A stretch of DNA of 64,000 nucleotides, from the NCBI GenBank assembly GCA_004154925.1, contig QJNS01000743.1, positions 378 through 64,377 on the forward strand, given 5' to 3'. Under the pieces are notes generated by a model. The model worked only from the letters and a program-made list of their open reading frames with translations. It searched no databases and was not told the DNA's origin. Both the position numbers and the translations under genes were made by a program. Numbering within the stretch: the first letter of the stretch is position 1; each line of letters starts with the position of its first letter. Below, one piece after another: positions 11,701 to 23,665 of the stretch. This DNA is from Monosporascus cannonballus (taxonomy: Eukaryota; Ascomycota; Sordariomycetes; Xylariales).

Positions 11701-14010
11701 TGCGAATTATTTAAACACTTAGTTATAGTAATAGAATTTACGAACGTATTAAGAATATTTTAACAAATAATATATTATAAATTACGAAAATATTTCGACG
11801 TCTTTATTATTTATTACTTTAAGAATATTTTTATTTATTCGGAAACTGAAAAAAATATAAAATACGTTCATACTATTATTTAAACTTTTTGAAATATTAA
11901 ATTATTGATTAATACAACAAATATATTCTATAAGTAAAAAAGAGAATATTTAGAATATATTATTACCTTAAAGTATATCAAAATAAATTATAAAAAAATC
12001 GATATAATTAGAAAATAAGAAACGTTAACGATAATTCTAAAAAGGTACAGATATTCCTTAAATTTCCTAATTATTTTAAAAAGGTTATTCGAAATTCTAA
12101 TAAACATTGTTATAGATTTAATTAATTTCATCCTAAAAGATTATATAAATATTATAAATAAAAGAAATTTGTCAAAAATATAAAAAATAATTACCAGTAA
12201 CTTAATGCTAATTATGTATAATTTAATAAGCCTCGTCGAAGTAAAAACCGATATATCAAATTACGCGTCAAATGTAATAATCGGATAATAAAATAATTAA
12301 GAGAAATTATATTTTATCGTATTTTTGAAATCTAAACTAAAAGATATCAAATTTAATTACGTTATCCTAAGTAAGAAATTTATAGTTATTATTACGGCAT
12401 TTTTAAAATTTATGTATTTTTAAAACGTTTTATCAAATTAGGATTTATATAAATTATCAAAATCTTATTCTTTTTATAATAACTAAAAAACGTTCAAAAC
12501 GGTAATTACAATACGTAAAAAAAAACGAATTTCGATTCCGTTATCGTCTATAAAAAAGCTTAAAAACGATACAATTTATATTTTAAAATAAGCGGCCAAA
12601 TTTATAAAAATATTATTTAAAGTTTAACGTACAATTTGTAATACTACATTAAAAAGACTTTTATAATTATAATAAATTGTAATGTTATAGGCTATATTAC
12701 ATAATATATACTAAAGATTTAAAAATATGTAATAATAATTTACAAAAACCATTTTGACCTCTTATAAAATGCTAAACAAACGTAATACGTAACGTATATA
12801 AATATTAATCATATATATATTTAAGCATTTATACAATTTTAAAATAGTTTTAACATACTTATTATTTTGTTAAAATAAAAATAGTAATTTCAAAAATATA
12901 ATGGTAATATAATTTTGTAATAAAGCTAAAGTATAACGATATAAATCTTATAAAAATTATAAGTATTGCTAATTTTTGAAAGGATTCTGGAATTCGAGTA
13001 TTATAAATTTTATTACTAAATTTTCTTTATTTAAAACTTCTATAAAAAAAATATATTACGATAATATATTCGTAATCGTTAACAGACTTAAAAATTTCTC
13101 TTTTTTTTGCCTTATCAAAAATGCTAACACAAAATAAATAACTTATATTTTTAGTAAAAAGATTTTTTAGTGTATTTAAATTGTATTACGAAATTATATT
13201 GAATAAAGAAATTGTGTTTATTTCGAAATGTTAGAGAAATCTTATAATATAAATCGGTTTCAATTATAAATTATTCAACGAATTTAAATTTTAAACGAAC
13301 GAATAAAGGAAGCAGTTAAACTAAATCTTAAAAATATACTTAAAATGCTACATTAATTATAAAAATATAATTAAGTTAAAACCTGATTATTCTTTAATCA
13401 ATCTACAGTATTATTTATTATAAAAATATTAAACCGATTTTAATAAACACAAATACTAAGTTTATATCTAATATTTATCAAAATGTATACGATAAAGCTT
13501 TTAACGTCAAAATAATATTTATGTTCAAATAACAAAAATAATTATATTAAAAAAATAAAAATCAAAATAAAATTCGTACGTAATTAAATAAACATATATT
13601 ACAACTGAAAGAAGTTAAAAAGTTAACGGTTTAAAAAAAGAATTGTTTTACCTCGTTGCACAAAATATAAAGATAAAAAAACTTAACAAAAACCTAGATT
13701 TTAAATATATTAATCTCTATAAAATCATTTAAAAATATTAAAAATTAATTATTAAATATTTTAAATAAAATTAAACGTTATTTAATTTTTATATTTTCTT
13801 ATTTATAATAACAATAAGTCTTTTTAAAACTTGTACGGAACGACAAAATATAAAAGCAAAAAAGATATTATATATAAAATAAACAGATTTCTTGATAAAA
13901 AGTTTTAAATAATATTTTATTAAATAAAAATTATCCGAATTTTGAAAATACTTGAAAACCTATATAAAACTTTATAAATACCTAACGTCTATTAAAATTT
14001 TTATTAATAA
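8713..14010 (+). pseudogene. Gag-Pol of chromovirus B, RIP-degraded
   Basis: Plus-strand gag-pol homologous along its length to that of D but more divergent and more heavily mutated. Gag begins near 8713 with ATA in place of ATG. The RT active-site region near 11790-11870 reads Y-F-K-N-I-F-I-Y-S-E-T-E-K, so the catalytic Asp pair is lost. A chromodomain with Tyr-Pro-x-Phe-Glu-Asn-Thr-Trp spacing can be followed at about 13870-14000, placing B with the chromoviruses. Stops are frequent in every frame. Confidence 0.8.
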
Positions 14011-14340
14011 TGCCGAAATCGCCGATAATACCTCTTTAATCGAGGTTTTTAAAAATAAATTAATTAAAAAGATTAACGAAAAGTACGGCTACAGTAATTT
14101 CGGTTTCGACGCGTTCCTATTCTTTTAATTGGTTTATTAATTAGTACTCGTTATTAATAATCTTAAATCTTTTTTTAAAAAAACCTTTTTTATCGACGCA
14201 AACAAAAAAAGACGGCCGATAATCTCGTTAATATCGTACTATTTACACGCTAGATTTTTCTTTATCTTCTGCTAAAATCGAAAAAAAGTCTTTTAAACAA
14301 CGGCTTTTTTTCGATTTAAACGAATATTTTTCTTTATATA
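14005..14340 (-). pseudogene. Antisense ORF remnant of element B
   Basis: Opposite-strand frame just after pol. It can be read from about 14230 leftward through F-F-K-K-R-F-K-I-I-N-N-E, then I-N-Q-L-K-E-x-E-R-V-E-T-E, then L-D-x-R-G-I-I-G-D-F-G near 14010. These match in order the basic segment, the acidic Leu-Glu segment and the C-terminal motif of the frame in D and E. Stops in between fit mutated Trp or Gln codons. Function unknown. Confidence 0.45.
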
Positions 14341-14629
14341 AGACAAACAATTTATCGAAATATAGGAGACATTATAACGGCGACAATTTTTAATATATTT
14401 GTTATAACGACAAATTTCTTCGATTAGCTAATATTTAATACTATTTTCAAAATACGACATATACGGTATTACTTTAAAATCAAATTTCATTATATATAAC
14501 CAAGAATTTTAGGTTTTTTTTTAAAATTAAAATAATTACGAAATTTGTAGTTAATAATATAACTCACTATAATAAGATAAAATTTATTAAAAGCGAATCT
14601 TTAAGGGCAAAAATTCTAGAAAAAAATCG

Positions 14630-15000
14630 TATTACGACTTAGACCAAAACTAGGCGTAAAAACTGTCGGATTTATATAAGAAAAATTACGTAATTTGAAT
14701 TTTTTTGATACTAAAATTCAAATAAATCTATACAAAACCAATTACATCTAGTAAAATTAAATCTATAAAGGTTTCAAAATCTAATAAAAATTAATTAATT
14801 TATATTAGATATATAAGTTCGTTATTTTTATAATATCAATAATAACAGCTTATAATAAAATATTATTACCTAAAAATATCTTCGTATTACGAGACGTAAC
14901 CAGTTATTATATTTATTGCTCAGAACCCCACGATACTTCTGCTAACATAAACCCGTACGACTTAAAGTTTAATAGTTAGTTAAACCGCTTAGCCGTCACA
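14630..15000 (+). repeat. 3' LTR of B
   Basis: 371 bp, from TATTAC (originally TGTTAC) to GTCACA. The outer R-U5 end (about 14890-15000) is well preserved while the inner U3 is strongly mutated. Confidence 0.9.
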
Positions 15001-15005
15001 GGTTA

Positions 15006-15673
15006 TAGTATTAATATATTTAACTTTTGTATTTTTTAATACTTTTCATATTCTTTTTATTAATTTTTATTCTATATAATATAGGTCTATATTTGTTTCT
15101 ATACTAGTAATTTATAAATTGGTTATGTAGTAGCCCAAGTATTATTAATGTTAATTAAATGAGTACTGTTATTTATAATTGTTTTTAGAAACCTTTTATT
15201 TGTTATAAATATATATAAATCTATAACATTTTAATAATAGTTTATTAATATAATCTTAATATATATATTTAAATTAAATAACAATTATTTTTAAAACCTA
15301 TTATAAAATATAAAACTACTAACAATAATATTTGTCGCATAAATTATATTATATAATAAATTTGTATATATTTGTTTGGATCGAAAAAAATATTTTAAAT
15401 CAGTCTTATTTTATATAAATATAGTTATTTGAATATATAATTAGGTTAATATTAATGTTTTAATTTTTGCGAAAACATAAAATTAATTAATTCGCATTAA
15501 CGATTTTAATATCAGAGCTGTTATAGTAATTTGTTTTAAAAAAACCATTAGTTATTTCTTATATTTATAATATAGATTTTAAACGCTTTAATGTAAAAAA
15601 TAAAATTAGATTTAAAAGAAATTTTTAAAGAAAACGATATATAGTTCCAATAATTATTAGATTAAAACCAATA
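15006..15673. other. AT-rich segment between B and C, unassigned
   Basis: Very AT-rich sequence that is neither LTR nor recognisable gag-pol and shows no clear coding on either strand. It lies between the right TSD of B and the left TSD of C, so it is older than both. It may continue Copia remnant J, but I could not align it with element I. Confidence 0.4.
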
Positions 15674-16085
15674 TGTAACGGCTAGGCGGTTTAACCAACT
15701 ATTAAACCTAAGTCGCACGAGTTTATGTTAGCAGGAGTATCGTAGGAATCTAAGCAATAAATACAATAATCGTATTATATTTCGTAATACTAAAGATATT
15801 TTAGGTAACAAAATTATAAGTATTAATATGTATTACAAATTAATATTATTTAAACTTATGAAAATAATAAGCGTATATATCTTTATCTTAGCTTAAGGTA
15901 TTTAAACGGTTTAAATTTTTAAGCCTTTTCAGCTTTTTAAATCCTTTTACTAGCTTAAGGAGCTTAAGATGCTTGGTATCTTAAAACTTTTAAACCAGTT
16001 ACGTAATGTCTTAGCTCGGATCGAATTCAGCTTTCCTTGTGACCCGAACCGTTTATAAGGAAACCAAGACCGTTAAATTATAAAA
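15674..16085 (-). repeat. 3' LTR of C
   Basis: Plus-strand start TGTAACGG matches TGTGACGG of A. The R-U5 half is well preserved. U3 contains TACGTA at 16000-16005, the RIP product expected from CACGTG. The internal sequence at 16086-16100 is pyrimidine-rich on this strand, the complement of the polypurine tract. Confidence 0.9.
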
Positions 16086-16280
16086 CGATCTCTCCTCTTC
16101 TAGGATTATGATCTGTAAAGATTAAATCGTTTATTTGTTAATTTTAGTAAGCAATTTTTCCCTTTTTGTATTTATTATGTTCAGTTATATTAAAAAAATA
16201 TTGTTTTCGTAAACGTATTAACGTTTTAATTTTTTCAAAACGTATTAAACGTTTTAGTTTCAAAATACGTTTTTGTTTTC

Positions 16281-16710
16281 GTTAAAAAAAAACCTGGAGT
16301 ACAAAATTACTCGGTGGTTCTTAAAATATGTAGGAAATATTTATTATAAAAGCTCTTATAATATTTTCGAGTTTTTTAAAATTAAGCACTAAAAACTTTT
16401 AAACGAAAAGGACCGTTTACAACGTAAGAAAAATAAGTTCGTAAAGCATTACGGATTATTACTAACAAACTAAACCGTTTACAAAAGCAAAAACGATTAT
16501 TTCGTTGCCGTAATATCGAAATACTTTATTACGATATTAAAGATACAAAAGCTATAAAGAAGTTTAAACGTTTCGAAAAAGAATAGAAATAACTAAAAGC
16601 TATCGTTACAATTATTACGTTAACATAAGCCGCGTTTCCAGCCGACTAGTCTAAGATCGATATTATTAATTAGCCGATTATTAACTGGGATACGTCCGTC
16701 GTTATTAATA
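16281..16710 (+). pseudogene. Antisense ORF remnant of element C
   Basis: Convergent frame opposite pol, followed for about 140 codons. Upstream it contains G-V-Q-N-Y-S-V-V-L-K, then a basic helix-like stretch N-K-L-N-R-L-Q-K-Q-K-R-L-F-R, then K-F-K-R-F-E-K-E, and near the end I-I-N-W-D-T-S-V-V from 16677. The corresponding minus-strand frame in F (52545-52990) agrees in order and spacing, including T-L-T-Q-A-A before a Trp-rich tail. About ten stops interrupt it, nearly all where F or D have Gln or Trp. The agreement of two separately mutated copies at the amino-acid level argues for past coding. Probable coiled coil; function unknown. Confidence 0.6.
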
Positions 16711-17124
16711 AAAGTTTTTTTAATAAACACTGGACGTTTATAAAATTTCTAGCTGGTTTTTAGATGTTTTTGAAATCTGAGTACTTTTTTGCATTTAATT
16801 AGGTACTGGATAAGGTCGTCTATTTTTCTTATATTAAATATTTTCTTTACTTCGTATACCGTATCGTTTTTTACTTTCACTTCGTTTTAGGTCGTATATA
16901 TCTTAATTATGTCAGCCGTTAAATCGAGTAAAAAAAATATAAAAAACTGGATGCAATTTAACTTTTGGTAAAAGTTTTAACTAGTAGTTATTTTCTGAGA
17001 TTTTCCTAGCGATTTTATATAGGCTGATATGTTTAATGTCGAGTTTTTGATTTAGATGTTTTAGTTTAATATTTTTAGAAATTAAGTAGACCATTTCCTT
17101 TTTTTTAAAAGTTGATTTTGTTTA
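16695..17124 (-). pseudogene. Pol C-terminal part of C (before D insertion)
   Basis: Minus-strand end of pol: chromodomain and end of integrase, homologous to 22660-23032 of D. It is separated from the rest of pol by D; the last five bases (17120-17124, GTTTA) are D's target site. Read together with 24062-28850. Confidence 0.8.
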
Positions 17125-17515
17125 TGTTACGACCCAAGCCAGCTGGGCCTGCGAAAACGGTCCAGCCAAGATTACGAAATTATGCTAACTTAAGATTACG
17201 TAATCAGTATTCAGCGGGTTTTAATTAAGCACGATTAAGCACAACTGAGCACGATTAAACAGCATTAAGCAACCGTTTAATAAGGTTTTACTAAACAAAA
17301 AGAAGTAATAATAAAGGAATTAAGATATATACGTTTATTATTTCCATAGTTTAAATAGCTTCAGCTTGCAATATAATATCGTTACCTAAGGCATTTTTGG
17401 TATCACGAAATGTAATATATTATTATATTTATTGTTTAGATTTTTACGATACCTTTATTAATATAAACCTGTATAATTACGGTTTAATAATTGATTAAAT
17501 CTTTAGTCCGTTATA
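17125..17515 (+). repeat. 5' LTR of D
   Basis: 391 bp. The outer U3 end is almost unmutated and GC-rich (for example CAGCTGGGCCTGCG); the inner R-U5 is AT-rich. TACGTA lies at 17197-17202. A TATA-like ATATATAC about 200 bp from the start precedes the conserved R region. No TGG-type tRNA primer-binding site follows the LTR; the next bases are CGTTATAAGTTTTTG. Confidence 0.93.
17225..17274 (+). repeat. Five 10-bp tandem repeats in U3 of D
   Basis: Five contiguous units of 10 bp with the consensus CTAAGCACGA (first unit TTAAGCACGA, last TTAAGCAACC). The same array lies in the 3' LTR at 23766-23815, so it predates insertion. A helical-turn spacing in a promoter region suggests a stacked factor-binding array; this is inference. 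Confidence 0.75.
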
Positions 17516-17572
17516 CGTTATAAGTTTTTGTTTAATATTACCGTTAAACTTTAAGCAATACCGATTAATATT

Positions 17573-20500
17573 ATGTTTACTAGCAAACAGCCCGAACAAC
17601 TTATTTACTAGGTCCCCGATTATTCGGACATTAAAATAGAATCCAAGAAGGAAAAAAAAAAACTTCGCTTTTTTCGCGAAAAAATCCTTTAACGCCTAAA
17701 TGCCATCAACGAATACATTATTCAGCTGAAGAGAGATAATAATAAACTTACAACGTCTCTTTAAACTACCTACGATAAGCTTAAGGAAAAAAAAACTCCC
17801 GAGGCTGAGAAACTTTTTCGAATAAACCAGGTTATTTAGCTAAATTTTACTAAGGAACCAGGAAAAGTTTTTAAGCTTTTTAAGCCAGAACTTTTCGATA
17901 GAACTTTAATTAAGTTATAATTATTCTTAATTTAATGCTAAACACAATTCGGGTATTTCTTTATTTGATTTATTACGTTTATTATACGAATCAAATTCGT
18001 AATCGGACGACTTACCGGAAATACAGTTATTTGGTTCGAACCTGTGATAAGAGAATATGTTACCCTGCTAATCGAAAAACGAAACCTAAAGATAATGCGA
18101 ATTTACAGCGATTACGAATAGTTCGAATAAATATTAACGAAGATTTTCGAAATAATAAACGAAAAAATAAAAACCGAAATATAAATTTAGTAGTTACGAT
18201 AAAAAGGATTAATATCTAGTTACGGCAGTACGTTAATTCAGTTAATAGCTAAGGTAAATTACGGACAAAAAGTATTAATAGCTAAATTTTTCGACGGTCT
18301 GAAAAAAAAGTACAAAAGGAATTTTTTAAGTTCGATCGGCCTAATTATCTGTCGGATTATATCGTTATAGCAATTAAGATTAACGATCGACAATACGTAT
18401 GACGTACCAGAGGAACTAAAGGAAAAAATAATAGCAAATCCTAATATGTGACTAATATTAACGCTTTTCGACGTAATAACATTTTTTACGGCATAAAACC
18501 AGGATTTATGGAATTAGGAGCTATTTATAAAAAGGATTGGAACCAAATCAAGTGCTATAATTGCAACAAAATGGGACATAAAGTAACATAATATAAAGCA
18601 TCTAAGAAATCTCGTTAAAATAACTAAAAACCTATATCCGAAAGATAATCTAAAAAAAGTTAAAAAAACGGAAATAAATCTATTAATATGATTTAGCCTA
18701 AATATAAACCAGGTCCTTTATAGTAAAAGGCCTAGTAAAGATTATTATAACAAGAAATCCGACGAAAAATGCGAAAAACTAGAAAACTGGTTCGATAAAT
18801 ATTGCGAATATAACAAAAAGCGCTATAAGAGTAATTACGTAAATGCCAGGATTAGATAAAAAAGCTTTATTCCGAAATACCCGTTTAATAGGGCAAAATA
18901 TATGCCATATATTGTTAACGACGAAAATATCCCGATTACGAAAAATGGAAATAATATATTTACGTACGAATTGCTCGTATGTATTACGAAGAATTCAATT
19001 TTCCTAATCGTATCGGAAATAACAAAAATGATAAATAATAATATCGACAATTTCGAATTATAACCCCAGAAGATGTCCAGCAATTGGCCGAAATAAAAAG
19101 CTGGCCCGAAAAAAAGCAGTATCCGTAAGAAAACCCCTTTTGTTATTATAGATAATATAATTACCAAACGGAAAAGAAGTTAATTTAGCGTACGCTAAAA
19201 AAGTATTGCCAAAAGGCTATTACGGATTTTTATTTTCAATTAGTATTTATAACAAAATCTTTGAAAAAAAAAGATTATTAAGGAAGAAATACGTTAATTT
19301 ATAAATGATCTTTAAAACGACAGTTAGGATAACGTATAATGGGATGCAGTCGCAAATATAAGAGAATAATTTATTCGATAAGGAAAAAAATTGCAACAAA
19401 ATCAAAAATAACTGATAAAACTCGAAGAAATAATACGCCGGCAATAACAATAAATATAGCAATTTAATGCATTAAACGAAGAAATATAAAAAAGGCTGGA
19501 TAAATTCGAATAAAAATTAAAAGAAAAAGGTTATTTATAAAAAAGCCGCAGGATAACGAAACCCAGAGAAGTTAAAGGAAATTTCCGAAAAAGGTTTTAA
19601 ACGCGATAATCAAAAACGTTAACGACTTTATTATTTTGGATATACGAATTGGAACGTATTAGTATATTGTAATAATAAATTGCGAAATTCTGGATGGGAA
19701 TTATATTATACCAGATATGGTTAATAAGTTTAAATTATTATAAGGATATAAATTAGAACCCTATATAGCGACGAATGCCGAAGGTCAGGAATTCGCTTAC
19801 GATAACGGAAAAATTATAAGCAAAATTAATTACTTTGAAATTTTTATTTAAGGACGATACCAAATAATGGATTTCGGTATTGTTTTATTTGGGAATTACG
19901 ATATAATCTTAGGATTGTTATAGATATACTATTACGGAATTTTAATTAACAGTGAAATTAGTTAAATAGAGTTCATTTTAATTTTTGTTAATAAACGAAA
20001 AAAAAGAAATTAAGATTTTAATATTCGATCGATAATAGCGATAAATATAGGCATAAGGATATAACAAAAACTTTATTATTTATAAGGATAAAATAAAAAA
20101 CGGGTATTAAAAAAAGATACGACGTATTATTATTATTATCAAAGCAAAACTAAAGTAATGAAATAACAATTTAAAATAATAATAATAGCTTAAAAGCTTA
20201 AAAGATTTAATTAATATGCTATTATAATATTATAAATATAAATTGCTTTTAAGAAAAGAACTTAATACGAAATTATTAAAATATAACGAATAAAATTATG
20301 AAATAATTTTTAAAAAAGGATTCTCGAAGATATTTTACCTTATTTATAATTTTAGCGGAAACGAATTACGTATTTTTAGAAAATACATGGAAAATCGGTT
20401 ATAAAAAAGATGGATTCGATTTTCGAAATTACTAATAGGATATCCGATATTTTTTGTATTTGAGAAAAATGAAAAATTACGATTTGTAATTAATTATCGA

Positions 20501-23032
20501 TAACTAAACGATATTATTATTAAAGATTAAATACCGTTACCCCTAATTACGGAAATAAAAAAACCGATTTTACGGAATTAAATAATTCATAATATTCGGT
20601 TTTAAAAATAGATATAACTTTATTAAAATTAAGAAAAAATACGAATAAAAAATAACTTTTAGAACAAAATACGGATTATTTAAATATTTAATTATGTTAA
20701 TAGGATTTACGAACGTATTAGCAATTTTTTAACGGATAGTAAATTATATGTTACGAAAATACCTCGATATTTTCGTCGTTTGCTATTTCGATAATATTTT
20801 TATCTTTTCAGAAACGGAAAAAGCATACGTAAAATACGTTTATAAAGTTTTTTAAGTTTTACAAAACGCAAAATTATTTATTAACGTAAAAAAGAATTAA
20901 TTTTGTAAATAAGAAATGGAATATCTGGGATATATTATTACTTTAGGATATATTAAAATAAACCCTAAGAAAATTGCTGTAATTACAGAATAACAAACGT
21001 TAACGATAATTAAAAAGGTATAGATATTCCTTAGATTTGCTAATTACTACAGGAAGTTTATTCGAAACTTTAGTAAAATCGTTATATTCTTAACGAATTT
21101 TACAAAAAAAAGAATTTAAATAAACGCCAAATATGAAAAAAGCATTTCAAAATATTAAGAATACGATTATTAACGAGTTAGTACTAATTATGTACGATTT
21201 AAACCATCCTGTTAAATTAAAAATCGATATTTCGGATTACGCGTTAAGTATAATAATCGAATAACGAGATAATTAAGGCAAATTATATCTTATTATATTC
21301 TTTTTATATAAATTAAAAGGAGCCGAACTTAATTACGGTAATCCAGATAAAAATTTTATAGCTATTATTATGGCATTTCGAAAATTTAGGCATTTTCTAA
21401 AAGAAAACTTGTACTAGATTAAGATTTATACGGATTATCAAAATTTTACCCGTTTTATTACGACTAAGAAATTTACAAAACGACAATTAAGATACGTAAA
21501 AAAATTGGCGAACTTCGATTTCGATATTATCTACAGAAAAGGCTTAAAGAACGATAAAGCAAATACCTTAAACAAACGACTAAACTTTAAAAAGAAATTA
21601 ATTAAAATTAATTATATAATTTTCGATACCATTATAAAAAGATATTTGCGCTTACGATAAATTACGATAGTCTGGGCAGTACCTTTCGATATATATTAGA
21701 AAATCCAGTAATATAATAACGGTTTTCCAAAAACTAAAAAATAAATAAAATATAAGTTTTAGAAAAATATCAGAAAATTTTGGTACGAAAAATACATAAA
21801 TATCAGTTATACGGACATCCAGGAATTTACAAAACCTTAAAACGGCTTTAACGCATATATTCTTTTCTTAATATAAAATTAATAATGCAAAAATTTATAC
21901 GGCAATATAACGTTTGTGTTAAAGCGAAAACTCGACGACATAAGCTATACGAAAAATTACAGCTATTACCAGTCGTAAAATAACCATAATATTTAGTTAT
22001 ATTTAACTTAATTACCTAACTTTTTATATTAAAAAATTCAATTACGGAAATACATTACGATAGTATTTTCGTAATCGTCGACCGATTCACAAAATCTTCT
22101 TATTTTTATTATATCATAAAAATACAAACGCCGAACAAATAACATATATTATTTTTAAATATATGTTTAGCATATACGGTTTATTAATAGAAATTATTTT
22201 AAATAAAAGATCGATATTTGTATTAAAATTTTGGGAAAGTTTGATAATATAAATCGGCCTAAATTATAAATTATTCAACATATTTAAATCTTAAATAAAT
22301 AAATAAACGGAACGAATAAATTAAATTTTGGCAATTTACTTACGATCTTATATTAATTACGAACAAAATAACTGGGTTAAAAATTACTAATTGCATAATT
22401 AGCTTATAATACCAGTTATTACGAAAGCATTAAGATAATATTAATAAACTTAAATTTTATTTTTATTTTAAAAATTTATAAAAAGATACGCGATGACGGT
22501 TTAATTAATATTAAAATAATCTTTACGTTAAAACAATTACGATAACTATATTAGGAGATAAAAACGGAACTAAAATTCGTACGGAATTAGATAAGCAAAT
22601 ATTATAACCAGAAAAGGTTAAAGAAACCAATTTTCAAAAAAGAAAAAAATGGGTTTTTTCGCTATTAAAAACATTTAAATAAAACGACCTAATAAGAAAT
22701 TCGATTTCAAATATATCGGTTTATATAAAATTATTAAGAAAATCTCAGAAAATAATTATTAATTAAAATATTTATCAAAAATTAAACTTTATTTAATTTT
22801 TCACATTTCCTTATTCGAATTAATAATAAATACGATTAAGCTGCATATGGCATAAAACGACGAGATAAAAAACGAACAAATATACGAAATAAAGAAAATC
22901 CTCGATATGCGAAAACAAAACGGATTTACCTAATACCTGATCAAATGGAAAAAATACCCGGATTTCGAAAATACTTAGAAACCTATTAAAAACCTTATTA
23001 GTACTTAACGCCTATTAAAGAACTTTTATTAA
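17573..23032 (+). pseudogene. Gag-Pol of chromovirus D, RIP-degraded
   Basis: Capsid and replication polyprotein of a Ty3/Gypsy chromovirus. ATG at 17573 is intact (M-F-T-S-K-Q-P-E). The Gag knuckle C-Y-N-C-N-K-M-G-H starts at 18553, its last Cys mutated. Protease: D-G-N-Y-I at 19693. RT box: Y-F-D-N-I-F-I-F-S-E at 20784, second Asp changed to Asn. RNase H: K-I-D-I-S-D-Y-A at about 21220. Integrase HHCC: Y-G-H-P-G-I-Y-K-T at 21809 and C-V-K-A-K at 21915; core I-F-V-I-V-D-R-F-T-K at about 22065. Chromodomain at 22880-23015 with Q-Y-L-I-K-W-K-K-Y-P and F-E-N-T-W spacing (Gln and one Trp now stops). The chromodomain would direct integration to H3K9-methylated chromatin, fitting the nested pattern. 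Dozens of RIP stops make it inactive. Confidence 0.9.
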
Positions 23033-23034
23033 TA

Positions 23035-23290
23035 ATAGCAGAATTACCGGAGATAATTATGTCCTAATTAACGTTTTCCAGCGGACAGGTAATGCTAGGC
23101 AGCTTAAGGGAAGGAGTTAAGGCGGTTAGAGAGGCCTCGGCGTTAGCCTGCTCCTAGCGCTCCTGTTTTTCCAATTTCTTTAACGATTGCAATTTTTGCT
23201 ATATTATTTGAATTCTTTTCGAACGAAAAAACGTTTTTTGTTTTCGAAAACAAATTAACTACGTAATAACCTTGTTTATTTTTTGCTAAT
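23035..23290 (-). pseudogene. Antisense ORF remnant of element D
   Basis: Convergent with pol, whose stop codon it almost touches. On the minus strand the frame gives R-K-Q-K-T-F-F-R-S-K, then L-Q-S-L-K-K-L-E-K-Q-E-R, then E-Q-A-N-A-E-A-S-L-T-A-L-T, and ends N-x-D-I-I-I-S-G-N-S-A with x a stop (Trp in C, F and A). About four stops fall in 85 codons. Bases 23041-23160 are strikingly GC-rich for this block, consistent with a once GC-rich coding end. Another frame of the same strand is open for 65 codons (23143-23340) but lacks the cross-element conservation. The segment resembles basic coiled-coil tails of some fungal proteins, from memory only. Confidence 0.6.
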
Positions 23291-23665
23291 AGCGTTTTTG
23301 TAATTTTAAGAAACGTTTTTTCGTAAAATTTTTTTCGCATTTTAAACGTTAATTTTCGGTACGAATATTCTTTAAAAAGGATAAGGGAACGCTATTATTA
23401 TTATAACGATAACTACGTTTAACGTACGCTTTATATTTAAAAAGGTTTTTTATTATTTTTTATTTTCACCTTTTGAAAGAATATAAGGAATACGGCATAA
23501 TTTCAAAACTAAAATCGTCGAAAATAAACAGCAGATTTTAACATCGCGTAATAGACGAAAAAACCTGATAACGATTTTTAGTAATACGAGCTGATATCTT
23601 AAGGAAAAAAGGCTTATTAAAAAAAGAAAAATTTTGAAAACAAAATTTAGGGAAAAGGGAAATCG

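Larger units (their letters stand above)
1504..15000 (+). mobile_element. Chromovirus B (Ty3/Gypsy), split by element A
   Basis: A plus-oriented LTR retrotransposon of about 6.7 kb once the nested element A is removed. The 5' LTR is 1504-1529 plus 8307-8653, the 3' LTR 14630-15000. Flanking 5-mers are GATTG (1499-1503) and GGTTA (15001-15005). Both derive from GGTTG by single G-to-A changes, as expected for a TSD hit separately by RIP. Internal order is gag, pol with chromodomain, then an antisense frame. Its U3 has no counterpart among the other elements, while R-U5 aligns with all of them. B inserted into or next to Copia remnant J, and A later inserted into the U3 of B's 5' LTR. Confidence 0.88.

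Noticed and set aside
17935..18219. 94-codon open frame within gag of D
   Set aside because: It is a piece of the degraded gag in a shifted frame rather than a separate gene; covered by the Gag-Pol entry.
18835..19167. 110-codon hydrophobic open frame on the minus strand
   Set aside because: It is the complement of D's plus-strand pol. AT-rich reversed coding sequence yields Phe/Ile/Leu-rich frames that mimic membrane proteins.
19247..19462. 71-codon minus-strand frame
   Set aside because: Shadow of D pol, same reasoning; no conservation in other elements.
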